From assembly GCA_965178525.1 (NCBI GenBank), contig CBCXVS010000394.1:1-5680 (forward strand): 5,680 nucleotides of DNA. The letters are read 5' to 3'. The position numbers were made by a program, and so were the translations under genes. This document shows positions 1 to 5,679 of this stretch, in pieces. Each line of letters begins with the position of its first letter. Position 1 is the first letter of the stretch. Below the pieces are notes generated by a model, which was not told the origin of the DNA, did not search any database, and saw only the letters and a program-made list of their open reading frames with translations. Source of the stretch: CBCXVS01 sp965178525 (GTDB taxonomy: Bacteria; Tectomicrobia; Entotheonellia; Entotheonellales; Entotheonellaceae).

Positions 1-156
1 TGACCTGGCTGGGCTCCCTCCATCGTTTGGGGGAGGATAGCCTACCTCATTAACTATTGGGGAACAACCCTATTGAGTTATCGTCAAAACTAACAGCCCT
101 ACATTGAAGAATTTCTTTGCCGCCCGGCTGTCGAGAAGCAAAAGAAAATTTTTCAT
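1..156. other. Non-coding or degraded left edge
   Basis: I see no intact gene here. The frame that continues into the methyltransferase-like gene is open only from 94 (after a TAA at 91-93). It reads PYIEEFLCRPAVEKQKK before the GTG at 157, which resembles methyltransferase N-terminal helix material but holds no glycine-rich SAM motif. The other two forward frames carry stops (for example TAG at 38-40 and TGA at 107-109). A short open stretch ending at 40 (DLAGLPPSFGGG, stop) could be the tail of a gene to the left, but it is too short to identify. The stretch is probably a decayed junction. Confidence 0.4.
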
Positions 157-645
157 GTGGATCTCCAAGCAAATGAGGGCGTGGATATCGTCGCTGATCT
201 TTTACAAAGCGACACGGTGGAGAAAATTAAAGAATTAGGCGTACAGACGATATTGTGCGCAAATTTATTAGAACATGTTGAAGATGTACAGTTAGCAGAA
301 AAAAATCTAACTGAAGCGCTACTCAGCGAGGGTTATTTAATGCTTTCTGTCCCTTATAAGTTTGCATATCATCCGGTCCCGATCGATAATGGAATACGTC
401 CTACAGTGGAAGCATTGATCAACATTTTTAAAGATCTCAATTTTGTAAAAGGTGAAATTGTGGAGTGTGGGCGTTTCTATGAAAATTTTGACGAAAGTTG
501 GTTATCGATTTTAAAAAATCTCTTTAGAGTTTATAAGCCTATTTATAAGCCGTCTAACTTTATACGTTCAATAAGATTCTCCAAACATCTAATATCCAAA
601 GTCAGTGCGACGTGTTGTGTTTTTAGGAAAGATTTAGAGATGTAG
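157..645 (+). CDS. SAM-dependent methyltransferase-like protein, N-terminally truncated
   Basis: The 162-residue product resembles the second half of a class I SAM-dependent methyltransferase. What is visible: an acidic GVDIVADL segment (residues 8-15) of the kind that follows the first beta-alpha-beta unit; a NLLEHVED motif (36-43), typical of the motif IV region of small-molecule and glycan methyltransferases; GYLMLSVPYKF (59-69) followed by H72, P75, D77 and R81, matching the usual VP..H..P.D..R block; and a final strand, SATCCVFRK (150-158). The glycine-rich motif I that binds SAM is absent, and so is any N-terminal domain. The only in-frame start is a GTG with no convincing Shine-Dalgarno sequence, and the frame upstream has a stop at 91-93. 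The base composition is about 35-40% GC and the codons are AT-rich, unlike genes to the right, so recent transfer is likely, possibly from a surface-glycan locus. As written the protein probably cannot bind SAM. I regard it as a remnant (pseudogene) rather than a working enzyme; the family call is moderately sure, the substrate unknown. Confidence 0.6.
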   Translation: MDLQANEGVDIVADLLQSDTVEKIKELGVQTILCANLLEHVEDVQLAEKNLTEALLSEGYLMLSVPYKFAYHPVPIDNGIRPTVEALINIFKDLNFVKGEIVECGRFYENFDESWLSILKNLFRVYKPIYKPSNFIRSIRFSKHLISKVSATCCVFRKDLEM

Positions 646-699
646 CTGTTTTCGCTTTTTCGCTCGTATCAGGCTAACTCCGGAAGGTGTGACCCTCCA

Positions 700-798
700 T
701 TCCCTTGCATCCCAACGGATGATGGGTTTTTTCTGGTCACCGCATTGGCGAGTCGCAAGGCCACACAGCGCTATCTCAGAGGAGATGAGCCGGTATGA
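700..798 (+). pseudogene. C-terminal remnant of a small toxin gene (antitoxin partner)
   Basis: This frame is open from 646 and ends with a TGA at 796-798 that overlaps the antitoxin ATG (ATGA), the classic arrangement of a translationally coupled toxin-antitoxin pair. The last 32 codons read as a plausible protein end: PTDDGFFLVTALASRKAT then QRYLRGDEPV. From memory, small toxins encoded just upstream of this CopG-type antitoxin family end in a similar way (a P-F-V..DG-F-L-K-T strand followed by S-R-K-A-T..YL). The resemblance is good over the whole segment from about 700. Nothing upstream of roughly 697 looks like the toxin body, and the frame has no start before the methyltransferase-like gene, which ends in the same frame at 645. 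I infer that the 5' two thirds were lost at a junction between about 646 and 700. The family name (BrnT/DUF4258-like) is uncertain. Confidence 0.45.
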
Positions 799-1139
799 GC
801 AAGATCAATTGGCGTCCCGAAACTGCAGAAGAAGAAGCTCGGATGATGCCGCACCTTGATCCCGAGGAACGCGACATCTTAGAAGCCCAGAATGCCGAGG
901 AGTATGAATTCCCGCCACCGGCGAGCCCGGAGGAAATTCAACAGTTCCAGATCACAGCCCGCAACACCCTGGCCAAGTCCGAACGGATCGGGCTACGGCT
1001 GACCAAGGCCGACTTGGAGGCCATCAAAGTCCGTGCAGTGAAGCAAGGGATCGGATACCAGACGCTCATCGCCAGCCTCGTACGCCAGTATGTGACCGGA
1101 CAACTCGTCTCACGCGATGAAAGTCTGGCAACATCATAG
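795..1139 (+). CDS. CopG/ribbon-helix-helix family antitoxin
   Basis: This 114-residue protein is a predicted DNA-binding antitoxin of the CopG/RHH class (COG5304-like). The signature is in the C-terminal half: a beta-strand ERIGLRLT (residues 63-70), helix A (71-85, K-A-D-L-E-A-I-K), a turn with G85-I-G-Y, and helix B, YQTLIASLVRQYVTG (88-102), closely matching the family's PYQTLI.S..H.YV.G ending. The first 60 residues are acidic and proline-containing (E12-E14, E24-E25, P40-P42) and probably form the flexible toxin-wrapping part. Such proteins dimerise, bind an operator in their own promoter and neutralise a small toxin. The start is supported by AGAGGAG about ten bases upstream and by the ATGA overlap with the toxin remnant. 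The toxin appears largely deleted, so this looks like an orphan antitoxin that may persist as a regulator or anti-addiction protein. The convergent citE-like gene ends 17 bases beyond its stop. Confidence 0.85.
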   Translation: MSKINWRPETAEEEARMMPHLDPEERDILEAQNAEEYEFPPPASPEEIQQFQITARNTLAKSERIGLRLTKADLEAIKVRAVKQGIGYQTLIASLVRQYVTGQLVSRDESLATS

Positions 1140-1156
1140 GGGCGCTCATCGCGCTC

Positions 1157-2074
1157 CTACAGCGCTTTGACCTTGGGATAATCACCGACATCGATCCCAA
1201 ACGCCTCAGCTTGATGCAGCAGATCCAGCGCGTTGCGCACGTGCGCATAATCGATCATCATGCCGTCATAGGTGACGGCAGCCCGCCCGGCGCGTTCCGC
1301 TTCGTCCATGGCTCGCAGCACCCCCTTATTCCATTCGATCTCTTGCTCGGTGGGGGCAAAGATCTCATTGGCGATCGGGATGGCCGAGGGATGGATCAGC
1401 AACGCGCCCCGGTACCCGACCTCGCGAACGCGCTGCAACTGTGCCCGCACCAGCTCCGTGTCGCCCACTTCGAGTGAGCCGCCCGCGATCGGATATTCGA
1501 TACCCGCGGCGCGGGCCGCGAGCAAGACGTGCGACGCCATGTAGAGCGTTTCCAGTCCGGTGCGCGTCCATTTGTAGCCGACCGCCTTCGCCACGTCACC
1601 CGAACGCGACCCGCCGCCGCCGATGATGTTGCCCACGCGTGCACAGGCGGTGGCGAGTTCGTACGCCTTCAGGATGCCGCGCGCCGTCTCCGGCAAGGCC
1701 ATGATTTCGACCGTCCCCACGGGGAGTCCGGCCTTGCGCTCGCACAGTTCGATCCAGGCGTCAACCTTCAGAATCTCTTCCACGCGTTCGAGTTTCGGCA
1801 CCGCCACGGCGATCAGGCCTTCGGTCACGATGGCATCGATGTCCTCAGCTGTTAAACCCGTATCGATGCCGTTGACACGCACCACAATCGGCATGCCGCG
1901 CGCTCGCGAGCGTTCGATACCCGCCCGCACAGTCTGCCGCGTCTCGACTTTTTCAGCGATCGGCACGGCATCTTCGAGGTCGATGATAAGGGCGTCCGGT
2001 CCATACTGGGGCGCTTTATCGATCCAGTCCGGACGGTTGCCGGGGACGAAGAGAACCGAGCGGTATTGTTTCAT
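1157..2074 (-). CDS. CitE-like lyase (HpcH/HpaI aldolase/citrate lyase beta family)
   Basis: A 305-residue TIM-barrel C-C lyase of the CitE-like superfamily, whose members cleave or form acyl-CoA thioesters such as citryl-, malyl- or citramalyl-CoA in a Mg-dependent reaction in the cytosol. Visible hallmarks: RSVLFVPGNRPD at the N-terminus (5-16), IDLEDAVP (31-38), RVNG (66-69), VEIMALPETARGI (122-134) with the conserved metal-ligand Glu at 129, D160 in GDVAKAVG at the place of the second metal-binding acid, IHPSAI (227-232), PTEQEI (241-246) and the C-terminal YDGMMID (269-275). The length is normal. The loop before D160 is glycine-rich (IIGGGGSRSGD) where relatives usually have F-G-x-E-D. 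No citD, citF or citX neighbours are present, so it is unlikely to be part of a classical citrate lyase complex; the substrate cannot be read from sequence. An AAGGAGGA ribosome site lies just upstream. It is transcribed away from the operon at 2328. Confidence 0.9.
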   Translation of the reverse strand: MKQYRSVLFVPGNRPDWIDKAPQYGPDALIIDLEDAVPIAEKVETRQTVRAGIERSRARGMPIVVRVNGIDTGLTAEDIDAIVTEGLIAVAVPKLERVEEILKVDAWIELCERKAGLPVGTVEIMALPETARGILKAYELATACARVGNIIGGGGSRSGDVAKAVGYKWTRTGLETLYMASHVLLAARAAGIEYPIAGGSLEVGDTELVRAQLQRVREVGYRGALLIHPSAIPIANEIFAPTEQEIEWNKGVLRAMDEAERAGRAAVTYDGMMIDYAHVRNALDLLHQAEAFGIDVGDYPKVKAL

Positions 2075-2080
2075 GGCGCC

Positions 2081-2088
2081 TCCTCCTT
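2081..2088 (-). promoter_or_regulatory. Strong ribosome binding site of the citE-like gene
   Basis: On the minus strand this reads AAGGAGGA, a near-perfect Shine-Dalgarno sequence about six bases before the ATG at 2074-2072. It fixes the start of the citE-like gene. Confidence 0.8.
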
Positions 2089-2110
2089 GTGGCTGAGATA
2101 TATACCCCGT

Positions 2111-2119
2111 ATCATAACA
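2111..2119 (-). promoter_or_regulatory. Extended -10 promoter candidate for the citE-like gene
   Basis: The minus strand reads TGTTATGAT, an extended -10 (TG, one base, then TATGAT, 5 of 6 matches to TATAAT). No good -35 box lies 16-18 bases upstream, as is common for extended -10 promoters. Transcription would begin near 2104, giving a leader of about 30 bases that contains the ribosome site. This is inference from sequence only. Confidence 0.45.
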
Positions 2120-2134
2120 CAGCGCCTAACGCTG
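2120..2134. repeat. Inverted repeat CAGCG-N5-CGCTG beside the -10
   Basis: A perfect 5-base inverted repeat with a 5-base spacer (CAGCG, CCTAA, CGCTG) directly abuts the extended -10 of the citE-like gene, in the spacer region where a repressor or MerR-type activator could bind. The arms are short, so chance is possible. Confidence 0.25.
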
Positions 2135-2216
2135 CGCTCCTGAGACCTCCTCGGCGAAAAACCATCGTCTTCACCCAGCTTATCGTGGCAAATTGGCACT
2201 CCCATCCGGCAACTCT

Positions 2217-2225
2217 TGATATAAT
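2217..2225 (+). promoter_or_regulatory. Extended -10 promoter candidate for the three-gene operon
   Basis: TGATATAAT is a full-consensus TATAAT preceded by the extended TG dinucleotide at the correct one-base spacing. The -35 region (about 2197-2202) is poor; a TTGGCA at 2193-2198 is 21 bases away, too far for an ordinary -35. Transcription would start near 2232, leaving a leader of about 95 bases before the ATG at 2328. The leader holds a 4-codon ATG...TGA mini-frame at 2304-2318 with no clear ribosome site, and no recognisable riboswitch. Confidence 0.55.
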
Positions 2226-2327
2226 GGCATAGCGTGGCCTCATGGCCTCCTAGAGCGGCACAGGACCGCCACCGAGACCGGCAACGTATCCATTACATTC
2301 ACCATGAATACATCTTGAGAAGCGCTG

Positions 2328-3029
2328 ATGAGCCTTGCAAGCCGTAGTATTCACAAATTGTTGAAAGAAGACTTTGGCGGCGCCAGCCCTCTGCTTGTGG
2401 ACCCGGCCACACGCGACACACTCGTCGATGAGATCACACAACGACTTGATCGCATCGAGGGCGTGGACACCAAAGTCTACCTATTCATGCCTGACGACGA
2501 AAAAGCGCGTCTGCTTTGCACCTTTGCCGTGATTGACCCCCACCAGCCTTACTACTACTCGTCTCGCAACGACTTTCGCCTCGTGCTCGACGAGCAACGG
2601 GCGCTCCTGATCCAACATGGGCGAAATGGCGGACAGGCCGTGGTCAGTGACGTGGACGAAATCGTCCAATTTGTCTCGCATTGTCAACAACGGCTGGCGA
2701 GACGCAGGGCATTGCAGGCCAAGCGCAAGAAAATTCGCGACTTGCAGGCCCAGGCGATTATCGCGCAAGTCAAACAGATGGCGAAAGCGGAACGGTTCGA
2801 CTTCATGACCGAAACCGATCGTCAAAAACTCAAGCTCTTCGTCAAGCTCTCTGCGAACCACAGCATTGAACTGCACATCCCCTTTAAGCAGTTTGAGCAC
2901 ATGCTGCCGCAGTTGCGGGCGACGATTGTCTCGCTACGAGAGCTCCATGCGAGTGGCATTCGGTTCAAGATCGTGGGCCGCCGCGCCTTGCCCTGGCGGC
3001 AAAGCTGGGTGTCGCACGAGTCCTTATAG
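2328..3029 (+). CDS. Uncharacterised protein, first gene of a MoxR-vWA operon
   Basis: I do not recognise a family for this 233-residue protein. It appears cytosolic: there is no signal peptide or membrane segment. The N-terminal part (about 1-115) looks like a mixed alpha/beta domain, with strands VYLFMP (50-55), LLCTFAVID (62-70), YYYSSRNDFRLVL (75-87) and ALLIQHG (92-98), followed by an acidic helix DVDEIVQFVSHC (108-119). A strongly basic helical linker follows (RLARRR...KRKKIRD, 122-138) and leads into a long helix to about 155. The C-terminal part (about 156-233) has KLKLFVKLS, SIELHIPF and IRFKIVGRRALPW, suggesting a second small alpha/beta domain. The ATG is preceded by only a weak GAGAAG ribosome site; an in-frame TGA at 2316-2318 excludes a longer start other than CTG. 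It lies 30 bases before the MoxR gene, so co-transcription is likely. By position it could be an adaptor or substrate-specific partner of the ATPase; this is inference from context only. Confidence 0.75.
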   Translation: MSLASRSIHKLLKEDFGGASPLLVDPATRDTLVDEITQRLDRIEGVDTKVYLFMPDDEKARLLCTFAVIDPHQPYYYSSRNDFRLVLDEQRALLIQHGRNGGQAVVSDVDEIVQFVSHCQQRLARRRALQAKRKKIRDLQAQAIIAQVKQMAKAERFDFMTETDRQKLKLFVKLSANHSIELHIPFKQFEHMLPQLRATIVSLRELHASGIRFKIVGRRALPWRQSWVSHESL

Positions 3030-3059
3030 GCCGTGTAGAGATAGAAAGAAGCGCCCCCC

Positions 3060-4157
3060 ATGGCTATCCGTATCGACGCCAAAGAACTCCTCGACCTGTT
3101 ACGGCTGACGCCGCCGGAGCAGAACATCATGCTGCTTGGCAAGCACGGCATTGGCAAGTCCGAGATCATCACGCGGTTCTATGACCAGGACAAGCCGATG
3201 CCGGTGGTCGCCTTCTTCTTGGGACAAATGAGCGACCCAGGCGACCTCATCGGGCTCATGCATAAAGACGAAACCAGCGGCCAATCCATCTTCCTACCCC
3301 CCTATTGGTGGCCGGTGGACGGACAGCCCATCGTGCTCTTTTTGGACGAACTGAACCGGGCGCGGCCTGAAATCTTGCAATCCGTGCACGAACTGGCGCT
3401 CAATAAAACCCTCGCGGGCAAGCGCTTGCCGGCTGGAAGTATCGTCATTTCGGCGGTCAACGAGGGCGGCGAATACCAGTTGACCGATCTCGATCCGGCC
3501 CTGGTATCGCGGTTTAACCTATATGAGTTTGCGCCCACCGTCGAGGATTGGCTGCTGTGGGCGAACGAGCATGGCGTCGACTCGCGGGTCATCGCGTTCA
3601 TCCAAGAACGCAACGCCTATCTCGATGGCGATGAAACCAGCTATGATGAGGCGTTGCTCACGAGCCACGCCGGACTCGTGAAAACGCCGGACCGCCGCGC
3701 CTGGGTCCGGGTGTCGCAGTTGATCCAGCCGCTTGAGCGCATCGACGACCTGCACATCAAGATCATCGCCGGCATCGTGGGAACGGCGGCGGCGTTGGCG
3801 TTCAAGCAAAGCTTGGCGCGGACGTTGCCGGTCACCGCCGAGCAACTCCTGAGGGATTTTCGCCGCCACCGGAAAACGCTCGACCAATTGCCGCTTCAGG
3901 ATTTTGTTCTGCTCAACGAACAGCTGGTCTTTTGGATCAGCGGCGACCGGGTCGAACCGGAGCAAGCGGATCGCGCCCGGACCCATCTGCTGGCCTATAT
4001 GCGCTATTTGCACCGCACGAAAAAACGCGAAGCGTTGGCCCATTTGACATCGATGTTCGAGAACCCCAAGTTCGAGCCGGCCATGACGTTCGCCGCGGCG
4101 TCACTGGAGATTATCGAGCTGTTGACCGCCTATATCGAGGGCATCAAGGTGGAGTGA
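3060..4157 (+). CDS. MoxR-type AAA+ ATPase (AAA_5)
   Basis: A 365-residue AAA+ ATPase of the MoxR group, expected to assemble as a hexamer and use ATP hydrolysis to remodel or mature a client together with a vWA-domain partner. The core is complete: Walker A GKHGIGKS (27-34), a MoxR-like helix-2 region LGQMSDPGDLIGLM (54-67), Walker B IVLFLDELNRA (91-101), sensor 1 with N134 in ISAVNEGG, and LTDLDPALVSRF (141-152) carrying the probable arginine finger R151. A sensor 2/lid segment, KTPDRRAWVRVSQLI (208-222), contains R212 and R213. The C-terminal 130 residues are an alpha-helical lid and tail without another recognisable domain. The start ATG is chosen because it places Walker A at the usual distance; a weak GAAAGAAG lies upstream. 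The next gene begins one base after the stop. The ATPase call is sure; the MoxR subfamily and client are not determined. Confidence 0.92.
   Translation: MAIRIDAKELLDLLRLTPPEQNIMLLGKHGIGKSEIITRFYDQDKPMPVVAFFLGQMSDPGDLIGLMHKDETSGQSIFLPPYWWPVDGQPIVLFLDELNRARPEILQSVHELALNKTLAGKRLPAGSIVISAVNEGGEYQLTDLDPALVSRFNLYEFAPTVEDWLLWANEHGVDSRVIAFIQERNAYLDGDETSYDEALLTSHAGLVKTPDRRAWVRVSQLIQPLERIDDLHIKIIAGIVGTAAALAFKQSLARTLPVTAEQLLRDFRRHRKTLDQLPLQDFVLLNEQLVFWISGDRVEPEQADRARTHLLAYMRYLHRTKKREALAHLTSMFENPKFEPAMTFAAASLEIIELLTAYIEGIKVE
4146..4154 (+). promoter_or_regulatory. Ribosome binding site within the end of the MoxR gene
   Basis: AAGGTGGAG lies inside the last codons of the ATPase gene and four bases before the ATG at 4159. 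It supports that start and translational coupling of the ATPase and vWA genes. Confidence 0.65.
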
Positions 4158-4158
4158 C

Positions 4159-5319
4159 ATGTCGGCACGGGACCGAATCAGCGCGATCGTCGAAAAATGG
4201 TTTGTCGTGGAACCCCTCTTCTTTGCCGTGTGGACCGCCCATGCGCTCGGGGTCAACCCGCGCATCCGCACCATTCGCGTGGGCCAAGGCCGGATCGAGT
4301 ACAACCCGGCCTTCATCGAGGCGCTGCCTCGCCGGTCTCTAGAAGACATGCTCACGTTGGAAGCGATGCGGATTGTGTTGAAACACCCCTATGCTCGTCG
4401 CCAGGACCGCGCCGAACGGGCCTACGCCGCCAGCAACCTGACGTTGCAAGAATACCTCCACACCAGCCTGCCGCTTCCCCGCGCCCGTGATATCTTCGGG
4501 CACGAGCAGTTCGATCAGCAATTTTATGAGTTTTACTACCACAAGCTCTTAGAGATCGAACCCGAGGCAGGATTGGCCATGGCCGCCGGCGGTCATGCCA
4601 GCGACCTTCTTGCCGCCTACGCCGACCCGCAGGTCAGCGGACAGCAGAATACAGAAGGCTGGGGCGCCGATGACTTGCTGGCGAGCGCCATCAACGACAA
4701 GATCCGCACGGCGCAGGAAACCGGCGCTTGGGGGACCGTCGCCGGCCGCTGGAAGGAACACCTGGTCGCGGCGCTACGGCCCAAGTTGAATTATCGCGCC
4801 GTGCTCCGGCAATTCCGAACCAGCGTGTTATCCATTCGCCGCCGGCTGACCCGGATGAAGCCGAATCGGCGCTATGGCTTTCTCTACATGGGCAGCCGCT
4901 ACGACTTCACCACCCGGCTGCTGGTCGCGGTCGACGTCAGCGGTTCGATGCGCAGCCAGGATGTGGCGCGTGGCTTTGGCGTCATCAACCAGTTTTTTAC
5001 CTACGGGGTCGCGTCGATCGACGTGGTGCAGTTCGACACGGAGATCAAGGGGCCGCCGATGACGTTGAAGCGGGCGCGCCACGAGATCGAGGTCATGGGA
5101 CGCGGCGGTACGAGCTTTACGCCGATCATGGATTTCATCGATGCGCATCGCGATTACGATGGCGTCATCGTCTATACCGACGGCTATGCGCCCGTTCCTC
5201 GGCCGCCAAAGAATCGCCGGACGCGTATTCTGTGGTTGTTCATCACGGAGGCAGCCTACCGCAGCATGCAGCCGCGCCTGTGCGCTATTGGGCGCGCCGC
5301 GTTTCTCAAAGAGACGTAA
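4159..5319 (+). CDS. DUF2201-type protein: metallopeptidase-like plus vWA domain
   Basis: This 386-residue protein has the architecture of the DUF2201 family: an N-terminal putative metallopeptidase-like domain (about 10-230) and a C-terminal von Willebrand A-like domain (about 250-386). The vWA domain has a complete MIDAS metal site: D259, S261 and S263 in VDVSGSM, T318 in GRGGTSF, and D341 in VYTDGY. It should bind Mg2+ and a partner protein. The N-terminal domain has a family-like position for a zinc motif, but it reads L67-E68-A-M-R71-I-V-L-K-H76: spacing identical to HExxH-x4-H, with the first two His replaced by Leu and Arg. Proteolysis is therefore unlikely; the fold may have become a scaffold or client-binding domain. 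A basic stretch, SIRRRLTRMKPNRR (225-238), precedes the vWA part. It sits one base after the MoxR ATPase gene, the usual arrangement for a MoxR-vWA pair. The ending around WLFIT...AAFLKET looks natural. The length is normal for the family. Confidence 0.88.
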   Translation: MSARDRISAIVEKWFVVEPLFFAVWTAHALGVNPRIRTIRVGQGRIEYNPAFIEALPRRSLEDMLTLEAMRIVLKHPYARRQDRAERAYAASNLTLQEYLHTSLPLPRARDIFGHEQFDQQFYEFYYHKLLEIEPEAGLAMAAGGHASDLLAAYADPQVSGQQNTEGWGADDLLASAINDKIRTAQETGAWGTVAGRWKEHLVAALRPKLNYRAVLRQFRTSVLSIRRRLTRMKPNRRYGFLYMGSRYDFTTRLLVAVDVSGSMRSQDVARGFGVINQFFTYGVASIDVVQFDTEIKGPPMTLKRARHEIEVMGRGGTSFTPIMDFIDAHRDYDGVIVYTDGYAPVPRPPKNRRTRILWLFITEAAYRSMQPRLCAIGRAAFLKET

Positions 5320-5568
5320 TAGGAGCAGCGGATTGTGGAAAACATGTGGGTGGCATTGCCGTCTTTGTCCCGCACGGTATCGAAGTAACTCAACATATTT
5401 TTATACCAGGGCGCCCAGTGGGGGCGAAGTAAACCCAACAGAAATATCGCGCGACTCATTCTCGTCCCTCTATAGGATGTCATCTGGCGTCGCACGCGAT
5501 CGGGAGCGTGCTATACTTTATGCGTTACGTCACGCGGAACATGTTGGCATACGACCGGTATGATTCAG
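5320..5568. other. Intergenic stretch without a convincing gene
   Basis: I see no supported gene. A minus-strand frame (5256-5495) covers it but runs into the coding strand of the vWA gene, has no recognisable family and lacks a clear ribosome site. A GGGCGCCC palindrome occurs near 5411 without a following T-run, so no rho-independent terminator for the operon can be called. An inverted repeat and -10-like box occur at 5492-5517. Confidence 0.5.
5492..5517 (+). promoter_or_regulatory. Inverted repeat against a TGCTATACT box
   Basis: GCACGC (5492-5497) and GCGTGC (5506-5511) form a perfect 6-base inverted repeat with an 8-base spacer. The second arm contributes the TG of an extended -10-like TGCTATACT (5509-5517). 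This could be an operator overlapping a plus-strand promoter, or a stem-loop. No good -35 box is present. A transcript would run antisense into the minus-strand frame that ends at 5569, which makes the promoter reading doubtful. Confidence 0.25.
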
Positions 5569-5679
5569 TCATTTCGTGACAGAGATACTGAAACCTTGTT
5601 TAATCCGAAGTTCCCCTGGCAGAATAGGCGGAGGGTTAAGTAGATCAACAGGTTGGCCCAATTCAAAAGTCCATTTACA
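5569..5679 (-). CDS. Possible 3' end of an unidentified gene, cut by the right edge
   Basis: Read on the minus strand from the right edge, one frame stays open for 36 codons and ends with TGA at 5571-5569. The peptide has a protein-like look: WTFELGQPVDLL, then NPPPILPGELRI, and the ending KQGFSISVTK. I do not recognise the family. About one third of its codons end in G or C, far fewer than in the operon, so it may belong to an AT-richer accessory region. A frame this short can stay open by chance, so the call rests on peptide character and on the absence of open frames on the other strand. The gene would converge on the operon. Confidence 0.35.
   Translation of the reverse strand, partial: CKWTFELGQPVDLLNPPPILPGELRIKQGFSISVTK

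Noticed and set aside
1141..1166. GCGCT repeats between the convergent antitoxin and citE-like genes as a bidirectional terminator
   Set aside because: Three GCGCT copies can pair (GCGCT with AGCGC), but the stem is only five bases with a long loop and no T-run follows on either strand.
1211..2096. Long plus-strand frames opposite the citE-like gene
   Set aside because: These are shadow frames of a GC-rich gene; the minus-strand protein carries all family motifs.
2193..2209. TTGGCAC as part of a sigma-54 promoter
   Set aside because: The TGGCAC half is present but the matching TTGCA element at the required spacing is absent (TCCGG instead).
2304..2318. Leader peptide ATG AAT ACA TCT TGA upstream of the operon
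   Set aside because: Four codons, no Shine-Dalgarno sequence and no attenuator-like stem-loops; likely chance.
5256..5495. Minus-strand frame of 79 codons covering the region after the vWA gene
   Set aside because: It runs into the well-supported vWA gene on the other strand, has no recognisable family, no clear ribosome site, and its sequence character is mixed. It is most likely a chance frame, although the part from 5320 to 5440 could be relic coding sequence.
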